Of a DNA stretch of 64,000 bases, positions 16,804 through 25,904 are shown piece after piece (position 1 is the stretch's first letter; every line of letters begins with the position of its first letter). The notes below the pieces were generated by a model. That model had not been told where the DNA came from. It made no database searches and was given only the letters and a program-made list of their open reading frames with translations. Position numbers and translations under genes: made by a program. Origin of the DNA: Neolewinella xylanilytica (GTDB taxonomy: Bacteria > Bacteroidota > Bacteroidia > Chitinophagales > Saprospiraceae). The DNA lies in the NCBI RefSeq assembly GCF_002934605.1, contig NZ_PTJC01000006.1, positions 1,488,001 through 1,552,000 on the forward strand, read 5' to 3'.

Positions 16804-18105
16804 TTACTGACGGGGAGTCAGTACACCGTCAATCGCGTGGATTAAACCGTTGCTGGCCTGTACGTCCGTTTTGGTAACGGTAGCATACTCGCCATTGCCG
16901 TCGGTAAGCACTACGTTACCGTCCTGCATGGAAGCAATCAGGCTTTCTCCGCCCAGCGTCTGGATGCGGAAATAACCGTTGTTCTTTTCAATGGCTTTCG
17001 TGAGGCTGGCGGCGTCGATGCGCGAAGCTACTACGTGGTACTTGAGCAGATTCTGCAGATCGGTTTTCCCGGCGGAGCTCATCAACTGGCTACGCATGTC
17101 AGCGGGCACTTTGTCGAAGGCGGCGTTGGTGGGCGCGAATACGGTGAACCCGCTTTCGCTGTTTAGCACGTCCTTCAGTTCGGCCGATTCGATGGCGGTC
17201 ACCAGGGTAGAGAAGTCGCTGTTGCCACTGGCAACTTCGACGATGGTGGCATCGGGAGCAGATTCGTAGTTGCCTACGTCACTGCCTACGGTACGAACGT
17301 CGTCACGGCCTTCCTGCATGGTTTCGTCGTCGGAACCGACTACGTCGCTAACGGCTTCGGTGGTTTCGTCGTAGACGGTTTCAGCGGCTTCAGCGGTGGT
17401 TTCGGCAGCGTTCTCAACGAACTCTTCGGTTTCGTTGTAGGCGGTGCTAGCGGCGTCAGCGGTAGCGCTTGCGGCCGTATCGACGGCTTCACCGGCTTCT
17501 TCCATGGCACCATCGGTTTCTTCCATACCCATACCTTCCGCACCGGAGGTAAGTGCTTCGAGGTCTACGCCTTCGGGCAGCAACACACCATCGATCAGGT
17601 GGATAACTCCGTTGGAGGCCATGATGTCCGTTTGGGTTACCATAACGGTACGTCCGGCGGCGTCCTTAAGCGCTACGCCTTCGCCTTCCAGCATGGCGGT
17701 CAGTTCGCCGTTCATGGTTTCGGCGGGAAGCATGCCATCAGCGGCTCCTTCGATTCCGGAAGTAACGGCGCTGGCGGTTAGTTCACCGTCAACGACGTGG
17801 TACTTGAGGATGTCGACCAGCGCGTCCCGGTTCTCAGCTTTCGTGAGAGCCGAAAGGACACCTTCGGGAAGACCGTAGAAAGCCTGATCGGTGGGAGCAA
17901 AAACGGTAATGGGGCCATCACCGGTCAGGGCATCCGTCAAGCCTGCTGCCTGTAAGGCGCGGGTAAGAATGGTCAGGTTCTCGTTGCCCTGGGCAAGTTC
18001 GAGAATGGTTTGATCGCCAGTTTCCGTGGTTTGAGCCGTCGACCTCAGGGGCAGAAGCGCGACAATCGCCAGCACGGCAGCGAAGTAAGAAAATAAGTTT
18101 TTCAT
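16804..18105 (-). CDS. Secreted protein with two fasciclin (FAS1) domains
   Basis: A 433-residue exported protein. The signal peptide covers residues 1-24 (cleavage after STA-Q). FAS1 domain 1 spans about 32-178 and domain 2 about 286-431. Both carry the family H1 and H2 patterns (TVFAPTDQAFYGLP and TVFAPTNAAFDKVP) and the closing ASNG-(V/L)-IH-x-IDGVL. The 190-282 linker is very rich in Ala, Glu and Thr with repeated AAETxxEA-type phrases, probably a long helix or coiled stalk. FAS1 domains mediate adhesion and matrix contact. It has its own terminator and a divergent promoter region shared with pgi. Confidence 0.93.
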   Translation of the reverse strand: MKNLFSYFAAVLAIVALLPLRSTAQTTETGDQTILELAQGNENLTILTRALQAAGLTDALTGDGPITVFAPTDQAFYGLPEGVLSALTKAENRDALVDILKYHVVDGELTASAVTSGIEGAADGMLPAETMNGELTAMLEGEGVALKDAAGRTVMVTQTDIMASNGVIHLIDGVLLPEGVDLEALTSGAEGMGMEETDGAMEEAGEAVDTAASATADAASTAYNETEEFVENAAETTAEAAETVYDETTEAVSDVVGSDDETMQEGRDDVRTVGSDVGNYESAPDATIVEVASGNSDFSTLVTAIESAELKDVLNSESGFTVFAPTNAAFDKVPADMRSQLMSSAGKTDLQNLLKYHVVASRIDAASLTKAIEKNNGYFRIQTLGGESLIASMQDGNVVLTDGNGEYATVTKTDVQASNGLIHAIDGVLTPRQ

Positions 18106-18161
18106 CTTGGTTGGTTTATATAAGCGTTAGACCGGGAAGCGCCCGATCAGTGTTCAGGGGT

Positions 18162-18194
18162 TAAACGTAGGCCGTAAGAAGGTGTTCATAAAAA
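18162..18194 (-). promoter_or_regulatory. Candidate promoter of the fasciclin gene
   Basis: On the minus strand TACGTTTA (18162-18169) matches the Bacteroidota -7 box TAnnTTTG except for the last base. A TTTTT run (18190-18194) lies 20 bases upstream, where a -33 TTTG is expected. This suggests a leader of about 50 bases. Confidence 0.35.
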
Positions 18195-18241
18195 CCTACG
18201 TTGCTTACCTCCGGACGCGTGGGTAGATAGGTCAGGCCACC

Positions 18242-18249
18242 GACTTTTG
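18242..18249 (+). promoter_or_regulatory. Putative -7 box GACTTTTG for pgi
   Basis: GACTTTTG differs from TAnnTTTG only in the first base and lies 56 bases before the preferred pgi ATG. The site is weak because no -33 box is evident. Confidence 0.25.
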
Positions 18250-18305
18250 CCTTTCGAATGCACAATCGCCCCGGGTATCCGTATCTAGTGGCAAAATCAA
18301 CAGAC

Positions 18306-19958
18306 ATGCTCCACAACCTCAACCCCACGAAGACCCTGGCCTGGAAAGAGCTTGACCTGCACGCCCACGAAATGCAACAGCGGCATATGAAGGATCTTTT
18401 CGCCCAGGATCCCGATCGCTTTAGCAATTTCAGCCAGCAGCTGGAAGACGTCCTCGTCGATTATTCGAAAAATATCCTGACCCAGGAGACCCTCGAGCTG
18501 CTCTTTCGACTGGCGGAAGACTGCGGGGTGAAAGAGGCCACCGAGAAGATGTTTACCGGCGAGATCATCAACGGCACCGAACAGCGGGCCGTACTGCACG
18601 TCGCCCTTCGCAACCGGGACGGAAAACCGATCCTGGTAGACGGCCAGGATGTCATGCCCGAAGTGAAGGAGGTATTAGAGCGGATGAAGGCATTCGTCTC
18701 CCGCGTACACACGAGCGAGCACACCGGCTACTCCGGTAAGCCCCTTACCCAGGTAGTCAATATTGGAATCGGTGGATCCGACCTGGGCCCGGTCATGGTG
18801 ACCGAGGCCCTCAAGCCCTACTGGATCGACGGCCGTGAGGTCCACTTCGTATCCAATATAGATGGTACCCACCTGGCGGAAGTACTGAAGAAAGTAGACC
18901 CCGAAACCACCCTGTTCTTGGTAGCCTCCAAGACCTTTACCACCCAGGAAACCATGACCAACGCCCGGAGTGCGCGGCAGTGGTTTCTCGACCAGGGAGG
19001 AAGCCAGGAAGACGTGGCCAAACACTTCGTCGCCCTGTCGACCAACGCGGAGGGCGTCAAGGACTTCGGTATCGCGGAGGAGAACATGTTTGGCTTCTGG
19101 GACTGGGTCGGTGGTCGGTACAGTCTATCGAGCAGCATCGGCCTGAGCATTGCCCTGACCGTCGGATTCGACAACTTCGAGGGCTTGCTGGACGGGATGC
19201 ACGCCATGGACCGCCACTTCCGCCAGGCGCGGCTGGAAGAAAACCTTCCGGTGAAACTTGCCCTCATCGGCATTTGGTACACCAATTTCTGGGGGGCGGA
19301 AACCGAGGCTATTCTGCCGTACGACCAATATATGCATCGCTTCCCGGCTTACTTCCAGCAGGGGAACATGGAAAGTAACGGCAAGAGCGTCGACCGGGAC
19401 GGGGAGCCCATCGAGGATTACGAAACCGGCCCCATCATCTGGGGCGAACCCGGTACCAACGGCCAGCACGCATTTTACCAACTCATTCACCAGGGCACGC
19501 GGCTAATTCCCTGCGACTTCATCGCTCCGGCCGTTTCCCACAATCCGCTGGGGGAACACCACGCTATCCTCCTAAGCAACTTCTTCGCCCAAACGGAAGC
19601 GCTGATGAACGGCAAAACCGCGGCCCAGGTAGAAGCGGAACTGCGGGCGGACGGCCTGTCTGACGAGCGGATCGCCGAGCTGGTCCCCTTCAAGGTTTTT
19701 GACGGCAACCAACCCACGAACAGCTTGCTGGTGAAGAAAATCACCCCCTACACGCTGGGGATGCTCATCGCCCTATACGAACACAAAATCTTCGTGCAGG
19801 GCGTGATCTGGAACATTTATAGCTTCGACCAGTGGGGCGTGGAACTCGGTAAGCAGTTGGCCAAGGCCATCCTGCCCGAGCTTGGCAACGACGATAAGGT
19901 AAAGGCGCACGACAGTTCAACAAACGGACTGATTAATGCCTACAAGAAATGGCGGTAG
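18306..19958 (+). CDS. pgi: Glucose-6-phosphate isomerase
   Basis: Interconverts glucose 6-phosphate and fructose 6-phosphate in cytoplasmic glycolysis and gluconeogenesis. From the ATG at 18306 the protein has 550 residues, the usual size of the long bacterial/eukaryotic type. That start gives the family N-terminus ([16 protein letters not shown]); an ATG at 18258 would add 16 unmatched residues. Visible family blocks include [11 protein letters not shown], the SKTFTTQET phosphate-binding loop, [11 protein letters not shown] and the C-terminal [11 protein letters not shown] signature. It is not closely coupled to neighbours: the MscS gene starts 43 bp later. Confidence 0.96.
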   Translation: MLHNLNPTKTLAWKELDLHAHEMQQRHMKDLFAQDPDRFSNFSQQLEDVLVDYSKNILTQETLELLFRLAEDCGVKEATEKMFTGEIINGTEQRAVLHVALRNRDGKPILVDGQDVMPEVKEVLERMKAFVSRVHTSEHTGYSGKPLTQVVNIGIGGSDLGPVMVTEALKPYWIDGREVHFVSNIDGTHLAEVLKKVDPETTLFLVASKTFTTQETMTNARSARQWFLDQGGSQEDVAKHFVALSTNAEGVKDFGIAEENMFGFWDWVGGRYSLSSSIGLSIALTVGFDNFEGLLDGMHAMDRHFRQARLEENLPVKLALIGIWYTNFWGAETEAILPYDQYMHRFPAYFQQGNMESNGKSVDRDGEPIEDYETGPIIWGEPGTNGQHAFYQLIHQGTRLIPCDFIAPAVSHNPLGEHHAILLSNFFAQTEALMNGKTAAQVEAELRADGLSDERIAELVPFKVFDGNQPTNSLLVKKITPYTLGMLIALYEHKIFVQGVIWNIYSFDQWGVELGKQLAKAILPELGNDDKVKAHDSSTNGLINAYKKWR

Positions 19959-20001
19959 CGTAGCTTCGCCGCCCCGAATGGGGAACGGCAAATAGCATTT
20001 G

Positions 20002-20868
20002 ATGAAAGACCGAAGTCTTACCGGCACCCTGATTCTGGCTAGCTTGGAAATTGCCATCCTGCTGGCCGGCATCTATCTGATCCACTTCGATGACCGGTTG
20101 CTCTATGCGCCCGGTACGCCGAAGTTCTGGCGGGTGCTGCTCTACTTCGTCATGACGGTCGCCCTGCTGAACGTCGTCACCCGCTTGATCAAATGGCTCT
20201 ACCAGCGGCAGAACTACGCCAAACGCCGGGGCGCCAAGAACTTCATCTACGGCGTTGAGAACATCCGCAAGCTGCTCATCGGCGGGGTAGTGGTCTTCAC
20301 CGTCTTTTCCCTGATCGGTATCGACTTCACGGCCCTCTTTACCGGACTTAGCCTCGTGGCCGCGGCCATCGCCATCGTCTCCAAGGACTTCGTCAATGAC
20401 CTCATCGTGGGCATCTACTACAGCTTCACGGACGTCTTCGAGGTGGGCGACTACGTGCGCTTCTACACTTACCGGGGCCGCGTTACGGATATCGGGCTGC
20501 TGAAGGTGAAGATCCTGAACGACAACGACGACGTCGTCATCCTACCCAACGGGAAGATCTATACGAGCGAGATCATCAATTATACCCGGCGGGACGTCCG
20601 ACTGCTGAGCATCGACTTTGAAATGGACATCAAGGCCATCACCGACGTCAACGAACTGGAACGCGAGCTGATCGAGTCCATTCGTGGTTTCAGCGACCTG
20701 ATCGAACCGAACAGTTACCTGCTCAAGATCGTGGAGGTCAAGAAGGACTACATGGAAATCAAGTTTCAGTTCCGCCTGAGGTATATGGACCGGGAGCGGC
20801 AGCGGGAAGTCAAGCGCAAAGTCGTGCGGGAAGTGTTCAGCTACGTGAGTTCCCATAAACCCCGTTAG
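20002..20868 (+). CDS. MscS-family mechanosensitive ion channel
   Basis: A 288-residue small-conductance mechanosensitive channel-like inner-membrane protein. Hydrophobic segments lie at about 9-27, 42-62 and 90-135. The last includes the pore-lining pattern rich in Ala and Gly (GLSLVAAAIAIVSKDFVNDLIVG) and continues into the cytosolic beta domain (VGDYVRFYTYRGRVTDIGLLKVKILNDNDDVVILPNG compares with family VGDxVxxxxxxGxVxxIxxxxTxxxxxDxxxxxxPN). It is expected to vent solutes on hypo-osmotic shock. ATG 20002 is preferred to TTG 19999. Confidence 0.88.
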   Translation: MKDRSLTGTLILASLEIAILLAGIYLIHFDDRLLYAPGTPKFWRVLLYFVMTVALLNVVTRLIKWLYQRQNYAKRRGAKNFIYGVENIRKLLIGGVVVFTVFSLIGIDFTALFTGLSLVAAAIAIVSKDFVNDLIVGIYYSFTDVFEVGDYVRFYTYRGRVTDIGLLKVKILNDNDDVVILPNGKIYTSEIINYTRRDVRLLSIDFEMDIKAITDVNELERELIESIRGFSDLIEPNSYLLKIVEVKKDYMEIKFQFRLRYMDRERQREVKRKVVREVFSYVSSHKPR

Positions 20869-20986
20869 GTGCGGCCCGTACGGCGCTTCCCGGTGTCGGA
20901 ACGTTAACGAAGCCGCAAAATGACCGGGCGGGGTGGGGGTTACGCAATGGATTGTGTTACTTTACCGGAGTCAATAAATCCCCATC

Positions 20987-23089
20987 ATGCAAAAGTCTTT
21001 GATCCTCTTCTTTCTGCTGCTGTTTACGCTGCGTGTATCCGCTGAAGACGGCTACCGGCTGTGGCTGCGGTACGACCGGATTACGGATGAAAGCGTCCGG
21101 AGTGGTTATGTAGATCGCTTCGCCACCTTCCGGATGGGAACCGGCGTAGATTCCAGCTCGGCAACACTACGGGCGGCGATCGATGAATTGCGTACCGGAT
21201 TGGCCGGAATGCTCGGAACGAACCTGGCACCCGCGCGCGGCGCCCAAAAATCCGGTTCGGGCGAATTAACCTTTGCCCGGGTACCGGCGGACCAGATCGG
21301 GGCGGAAGGGTACCGCATCACGGATACAGACGGTGGACTAAGGCTGTCGGCAAGCGACGACGCGGGTTTCCTGTATGGCGTTTTTCACTTGCTCCGGATG
21401 GTCCAGATGGGAGAAAGCCTGGAGGGCATTTCGATTGAAGAACAGCCCGAAAAGGCGGTCCGCATTCTCAACCACTGGGACAACCTGGACGGAACAGTAG
21501 AACGCGGGTATGCCGGTTTTTCGATCTTCAACTGGCACACGCTGCCCGAGATCATCGACCAGCGCTACACCGATTACGCCCGGGCTTGCGCCTCGGTGGG
21601 GATCAACGGCAGCGTGGTGACGAACGTGAACGCCAACGCCCTGATCTTTCGGGAAGACTACCTGGACAAAGCCGCTGCGCTCGCCGATGTCTTCCGGCCT
21701 TACGGAATTAAACTCTACCTGACGGCGCGCTTCAGCTCCCCGATGGAACTCGGCGGGCTAGACACGGCCGATCCGCTGGACCCGGCGGTAATGGCATGGT
21801 GGAAAGAGAAGGTGGATGAGATCTATACGCGCATTCCCGACTTCGGCGGTTTCGTGGTAAAGGCCAATAGCGAAGGGCAACCCGGCCCCCGGGAATACGG
21901 GCGCAGCCACGCCGAGGGTGCCAATATGCTGGCCGATGCCCTGGCGCCCCACGACGGAATCGTGATGTGGCGCGCCTTCGTCTACAACAGTGACCCGGAC
22001 GCCGATCGCGCCATGCAGGCGTACGAGGAATTCGTTCCACTTGACGGAACCTTCCGCGATAACGTCATGGTACAGGTGAAGAACGGCCCCATTGATTTTC
22101 AGCCCCGCGAGCCGTTCAGTCCGCTCTTCGGTGCCACGCCAAAAACCCCGCTGCTGCTGGAGCTGCAAATCACCAAGGAATACCTCGGGCAGGGCACCCA
22201 CCTCGTCGGTTTAGCCCCCATGTTTACCGAAACGCTCGAGGCCGATACGTACCAGCAAGGAAAGGGCACGACGGTGGCTTCCACGGTCCGGGGACTGGCG
22301 GGTGTGGCCAATATCGGCACCGACCGCAACTGGACGGGCCACCCCTTCAACCAGGCCGACTGGTACGCCTTCGGGCGCCTGGCCTGGGATCCTGCGATGA
22401 GCGCCGAAGCCATCTACGCCGAATGGGCCGCGCTCACTTACGACGGTGAGCCAGAAGTAGCGCAAACCATCGTCGACATGCTCATAGAGTCGAGGGAGAT
22501 CTGCGTGAATTACATGACCCCCCTGGGGCTGGCCCACCAGATGGCTACCGGCCACCACTACGGTCCCGGGCCCTGGGTTTCGAATCTTGGTCGGCCGGAG
22601 TGGAACCCGGCCTACTACAACCGGGCCGACAGCAACGGTATCGGCTTCGACCGCACCGAATCGGGCAGCAATGCGCTGGCGCAATATGCCCCGCAAGTAC
22701 AGGCGATGTTTGCCGATCCCAAAACGTGTCCTCCGAAATACCTCCTCTGGTTCCACCACCTGCCCTGGGACTGGGAGATGCAGAACGGGGAGATCCTCTG
22801 GGACGAGCTCTGCCGGCGCTACCAGGAAGGGGTGGAAGGCACCGAATGGCTGGCGGCCCGGTGGCAATCGCTGGAAGGGAAGGTAGACCCGGAGCGGCAC
22901 CAGCAGGTAACTCAATATTTGGAAGTCCAGCAGCGGGAAGCGAAATGGTGGCGCGACGCCTCGATCGCTTACTTCCGTAGCCTGTCGGGCCTGCCGTTAC
23001 CGGAAGGCGTACCCGAGCCGGAGCACGATCTGGCGTACTACAAAGGCTTGTCCTACCCCTACGCGCCCGGTATCCAGCCGCAGTGGTAA
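20987..23089 (+). CDS. Alpha-glucuronidase, GH67
   Basis: A 700-residue secreted GH67 enzyme that removes (4-O-methyl)glucuronic acid from xylo-oligosaccharides derived from glucuronoxylan. A signal peptide covers 1-19 (cleavage after VSA). The catalytic residues of the family can be placed: the acid E296 in KANSEGQPGP, and D370 in KNGPIDFQ and E398 in ITKEYLG, matching the Cellvibrio GlcA67A set by context and spacing. The N-terminal domain, TIM barrel and C-terminal helical domain are all covered, so the gene looks intact. It ends against the stop of the oppositely oriented glycosidase with no base between them. An imperfect copy of the GC-rich dispersed motif lies inside (21229-21245), encoding L-A-P-A-R-G-A. 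Confidence 0.93.
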   Translation: MQKSLILFFLLLFTLRVSAEDGYRLWLRYDRITDESVRSGYVDRFATFRMGTGVDSSSATLRAAIDELRTGLAGMLGTNLAPARGAQKSGSGELTFARVPADQIGAEGYRITDTDGGLRLSASDDAGFLYGVFHLLRMVQMGESLEGISIEEQPEKAVRILNHWDNLDGTVERGYAGFSIFNWHTLPEIIDQRYTDYARACASVGINGSVVTNVNANALIFREDYLDKAAALADVFRPYGIKLYLTARFSSPMELGGLDTADPLDPAVMAWWKEKVDEIYTRIPDFGGFVVKANSEGQPGPREYGRSHAEGANMLADALAPHDGIVMWRAFVYNSDPDADRAMQAYEEFVPLDGTFRDNVMVQVKNGPIDFQPREPFSPLFGATPKTPLLLELQITKEYLGQGTHLVGLAPMFTETLEADTYQQGKGTTVASTVRGLAGVANIGTDRNWTGHPFNQADWYAFGRLAWDPAMSAEAIYAEWAALTYDGEPEVAQTIVDMLIESREICVNYMTPLGLAHQMATGHHYGPGPWVSNLGRPEWNPAYYNRADSNGIGFDRTESGSNALAQYAPQVQAMFADPKTCPPKYLLWFHHLPWDWEMQNGEILWDELCRRYQEGVEGTEWLAARWQSLEGKVDPERHQQVTQYLEVQQREAKWWRDASIAYFRSLSGLPLPEGVPEPEHDLAYYKGLSYPYAPGIQPQW
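21229..21245 (+). repeat. Dispersed GC-rich motif, imperfect copy E (within GH67)
   Basis: Seventeen bases matching copy A with one C missing, preceded by CTGGC. It encodes L-A-P-A-R-G-A in the alpha-glucuronidase. It could be chance codon use, so it is weaker than the others. Confidence 0.45.
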
Positions 23090-25684
23090 CTAGCGAAGGT
23101 CTATGCTGATCAATCCCAGCCCCTGTGGCTGCGCCAGGCGGTCTTTCGACTGGCCGGCGCCAATCCGGATCTGCAAGCTTTCCACCTGCGAGAGGTCAAA
23201 GCCGCTATCGCGCTGACTTTCAAAAAGATAGGGCAGGAAGCCCGGATAGGGCCGTGGCAATAGCACCGTCGGAACGAGCTGCAAATCGGTAAGTGCTATA
23301 GCTACCTCCCCCAAAGCTTCCGGAATATCCACCACCGATGCGTAGGTCGACCCATCGGAGAGCGTTAGGCCCACCTCGATGGGTTGGGGCTCGCTGAGCA
23401 GGGAATGGCCACGAATAACCAGGGTGTCATCGGGCAACCATTGACTGTCCAAGCCTTCCAGCATTGGTTTCAGGTAATGCCGAATGGCGTAATCCGAAAA
23501 TTCCGGTGAGGCATCATCGTCGGAGGTGGAAGGGGCTAAATCGGACAGGCGTATCTGGAATTCATCCTCCAGACCCGGTCCCGAAGGGGATAGATTTAGG
23601 CCATCCACCCACCGCGATAGCACCAAAGCGTCCCGGTCCCGATGCGCATCAAAAAGGCGAAGGTCCTGAACCACGGGAACGACCCGAGTTTGGTAGGGAT
23701 TACGATGGTAAAAGTCCCAGTCGTTGGGATCACCGGGGGCGTCCGGCGGATAGGTGCGTACCGAATCGTTCACCATCACTTTAATGTAGTAGCGGAAGCT
23801 ACCTAGTTTCACCCGTTCCATAGGGATGGTGGCCGAATAGGTGAAACCCTCGGTTCGCTCCATTTCGATGGGTGGGCCCTGCGGGGCCAGTAGTTGTACC
23901 CGGGTGATGGAATCGGGAGCCGCCACCTCTGCCTTGATGGTAAGCGGACCGACGTGGGCGATTGGCTGCGGGTCGTGTACCACGTAGGTACGGTCAATGG
24001 TCGACGCCGTGCCACCGTAATCCTTTAGCGAACCGCCGACCCACGGGGAATCCACCGCCCGCTCGGCAATAAGGCCGGCGCTTCCGATCAGGTACACTCC
24101 GGGGCGAACGTCGAATACCGCGTCGCGTACCGCGGGCGACCAGTCATTACCCGCATTGATCGGACGAACGGAAAAGTCACCCAGGGAGGGTAGGGAGAGT
24201 GACATCGGACGGGTATTTTCCTGCAGGACCGTAACCGTTTTGTTTGGGCTGTTACGCCCGTAAACGTTGCGAACCTGCAGCGCATCGGGATATACCTCCA
24301 GCCGCCAGATGCCTTCTTCCAGCCGATCCAGAAAATAGGCCCCCGTACCGTCGTACTGCACGAGGGGAGAATTGCCGTGGCCCGCGATGGTAAGGAGGGA
24401 ATCCGGCGCGCGGGGAGCATCCGCTACGTCATTGCTGTAATAGTACCGGGAGCCATCGTTGAGCAGCGCCAGATCGCGGTCGTAGCTGACCGTGAAGGCA
24501 CCGAAGGTGGTATCGATTGGGTAGGCGCCGTAATCGGCGTAGCGGGGCACCTGGCGAAAGACCTCCGCGGCGATCATCAGTCCGATGGCCTGCCGCGGGG
24601 CGTACACCAGGTTCATGTAGTGTGTATTGTACTCCGTATTCACGCTGGCGAGGTAGGTGGGATCGTAGGAAAAGTGGGTACCCAACTGGATGCCCGCGGA
24701 GCGGAAGGACCGGGCCATCGCGGGGTAGGGATAGCCGGAATTGATGTAGGCCGGGTCGAACTCGTAGACGATCTTCGCTCCCCCTGCAGCGCGAATAATG
24801 CTATCGAAGGGTATGGCATAGCGGTCTATCTGCGGCAGGATGTTGGCCGGGATCGTCTTGCCGTAGCTTAAACCGGTCGGGTACCACTGAAAGGTGCCGC
24901 CGCGGATTCCGGCCGCGAAGTAGGCGTCCATGAGGTGGGTGCTGTGGCTGATATTGTAAAAGACCGGTTTTTGCGTTTCGCTGGCCTTTACCGCTTCCCG
25001 CATTCGGCGTACGAAGTCGGTGACTGAAGCGGGGGTCCCGTCGTGGTGCGGCTCGTTGCTGATTTCTACCGCTAGTAGCCGCGGGTCGTCGCGGTACGCG
25101 ATGCCGGTGTACGGATTGACGTGTTCCATGAACTGCTGCAGGTAGCGTTCTTGCGCCCGGATCGCGGCGGTGTCGAGCAGGCTGCCTGCCTTGCCGTATT
25201 TACTGGAAAAGCCCGGTGTTGGGAGGTCGGTTTCCGGCCAGCCGTTCCCCCAGTAGGCGATCGGGGTAAGAATGTAGTTGATATCCCGTTTGCCGAGTTC
25301 CGCGAGCAGGTAATCGAAGGCGTTGAGGTGCTCGTTGTCGAGTAGGTTGCCCAGGGTATCGCTGATCTCGGTATCCCATACGTGGACGCGGTACAAATCA
25401 AGGTTCAGGCGGGCGAAATGGTAAACGTCGCGGTCGATCAATGCTTTGATATCCAATCCCAGGCGTTCGGCCGACCGGTAGGCGTGGGCGAAGGGAGCCG
25501 TGTAGTTTACCCCGAAGCCGGTGACCTCTTCCCGGTCTTCACTCCAGCGGATGACGCCTTCGTCGTCAACGTAGGTGGACGGCCCGGCGGTGTCCTGGGC
25601 TACGCACGGCAAGACAGCTCCGAGGGTACAAGCGAGGAGGAGGGGGAGGCGGTAGCGAAACCAAAGCAGCGGTAGGGTAGGCAT
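23090..25684 (-). CDS. Secreted clan-A-like glycoside hydrolase (GH5-like)
   Basis: An 864-residue exported protein (signal peptide 1-30, cleavage after CVAQ). Residues about 45-420 look like a TIM-barrel glycosidase of clan GH-A. NEP with acid/base E211 closes a strand (AVEISNEP), E308 in VYEFD is a plausible nucleophile, and aromatic/His motifs lie around the barrel (RVHVWD, ISHSTH, FQWYPTG). The C-terminal 440 residues form beta-sandwich modules, one Ig-like, and probably a carbohydrate-binding module. The family and substrate are not certain; its neighbour, a GH67 alpha-glucuronidase, suggests a hemicellulose. The two genes converge stop-to-stop. Confidence 0.75.
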   Translation of the reverse strand: MPTLPLLWFRYRLPLLLACTLGAVLPCVAQDTAGPSTYVDDEGVIRWSEDREEVTGFGVNYTAPFAHAYRSAERLGLDIKALIDRDVYHFARLNLDLYRVHVWDTEISDTLGNLLDNEHLNAFDYLLAELGKRDINYILTPIAYWGNGWPETDLPTPGFSSKYGKAGSLLDTAAIRAQERYLQQFMEHVNPYTGIAYRDDPRLLAVEISNEPHHDGTPASVTDFVRRMREAVKASETQKPVFYNISHSTHLMDAYFAAGIRGGTFQWYPTGLSYGKTIPANILPQIDRYAIPFDSIIRAAGGAKIVYEFDPAYINSGYPYPAMARSFRSAGIQLGTHFSYDPTYLASVNTEYNTHYMNLVYAPRQAIGLMIAAEVFRQVPRYADYGAYPIDTTFGAFTVSYDRDLALLNDGSRYYYSNDVADAPRAPDSLLTIAGHGNSPLVQYDGTGAYFLDRLEEGIWRLEVYPDALQVRNVYGRNSPNKTVTVLQENTRPMSLSLPSLGDFSVRPINAGNDWSPAVRDAVFDVRPGVYLIGSAGLIAERAVDSPWVGGSLKDYGGTASTIDRTYVVHDPQPIAHVGPLTIKAEVAAPDSITRVQLLAPQGPPIEMERTEGFTYSATIPMERVKLGSFRYYIKVMVNDSVRTYPPDAPGDPNDWDFYHRNPYQTRVVPVVQDLRLFDAHRDRDALVLSRWVDGLNLSPSGPGLEDEFQIRLSDLAPSTSDDDASPEFSDYAIRHYLKPMLEGLDSQWLPDDTLVIRGHSLLSEPQPIEVGLTLSDGSTYASVVDIPEALGEVAIALTDLQLVPTVLLPRPYPGFLPYLFESQRDSGFDLSQVESLQIRIGAGQSKDRLAQPQGLGLISIDLR

Positions 25685-25787
25685 GAAGGGGGCTTTTTAT
25701 CTGCTGGCTCCAACGCGGGAGGAAACGTAGAGTTGGTTACTGCGCGGGCATTTGCCGAAGTCCGGGCTTGATTAGGGTCCACTGTTT

Positions 25788-25842
25788 TCATTGACCAAGC
25801 TTGCGGATCAATGAGGGCTTTCCGTTTTTTTGTTGAACAACA
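25788..25842. promoter_or_regulatory. Inverted repeats in the efflux-operon promoter region
   Basis: Two symmetric elements lie in the 220-bp divergent region. One is TCATTGA...TCAATGA (25788-25814, arms extended by CC/GG). The other is TGTTG-AA-CAACA (25831-25842), next to ATTTGG. A T-run (25825-25831) comes ten bases after the first, too far for a classical terminator. They could be operators or RNA hairpins for the TolC-RND operon. There is no adjacent regulator gene. Confidence 0.35.
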
Positions 25843-25904
25843 TTTGGTTCATCCCCTTTAGCCAATCTGTACTCCTCCCGGTTTCGGTCCGGTAACCCCC
25901 AGGT

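Noticed and set aside
19969-19985. GCCCC-GAAT-GGGG hairpin between pgi and the MscS gene
   Set aside because: A short stem with no T-run in a 43-bp gap; too weak to call a terminator.
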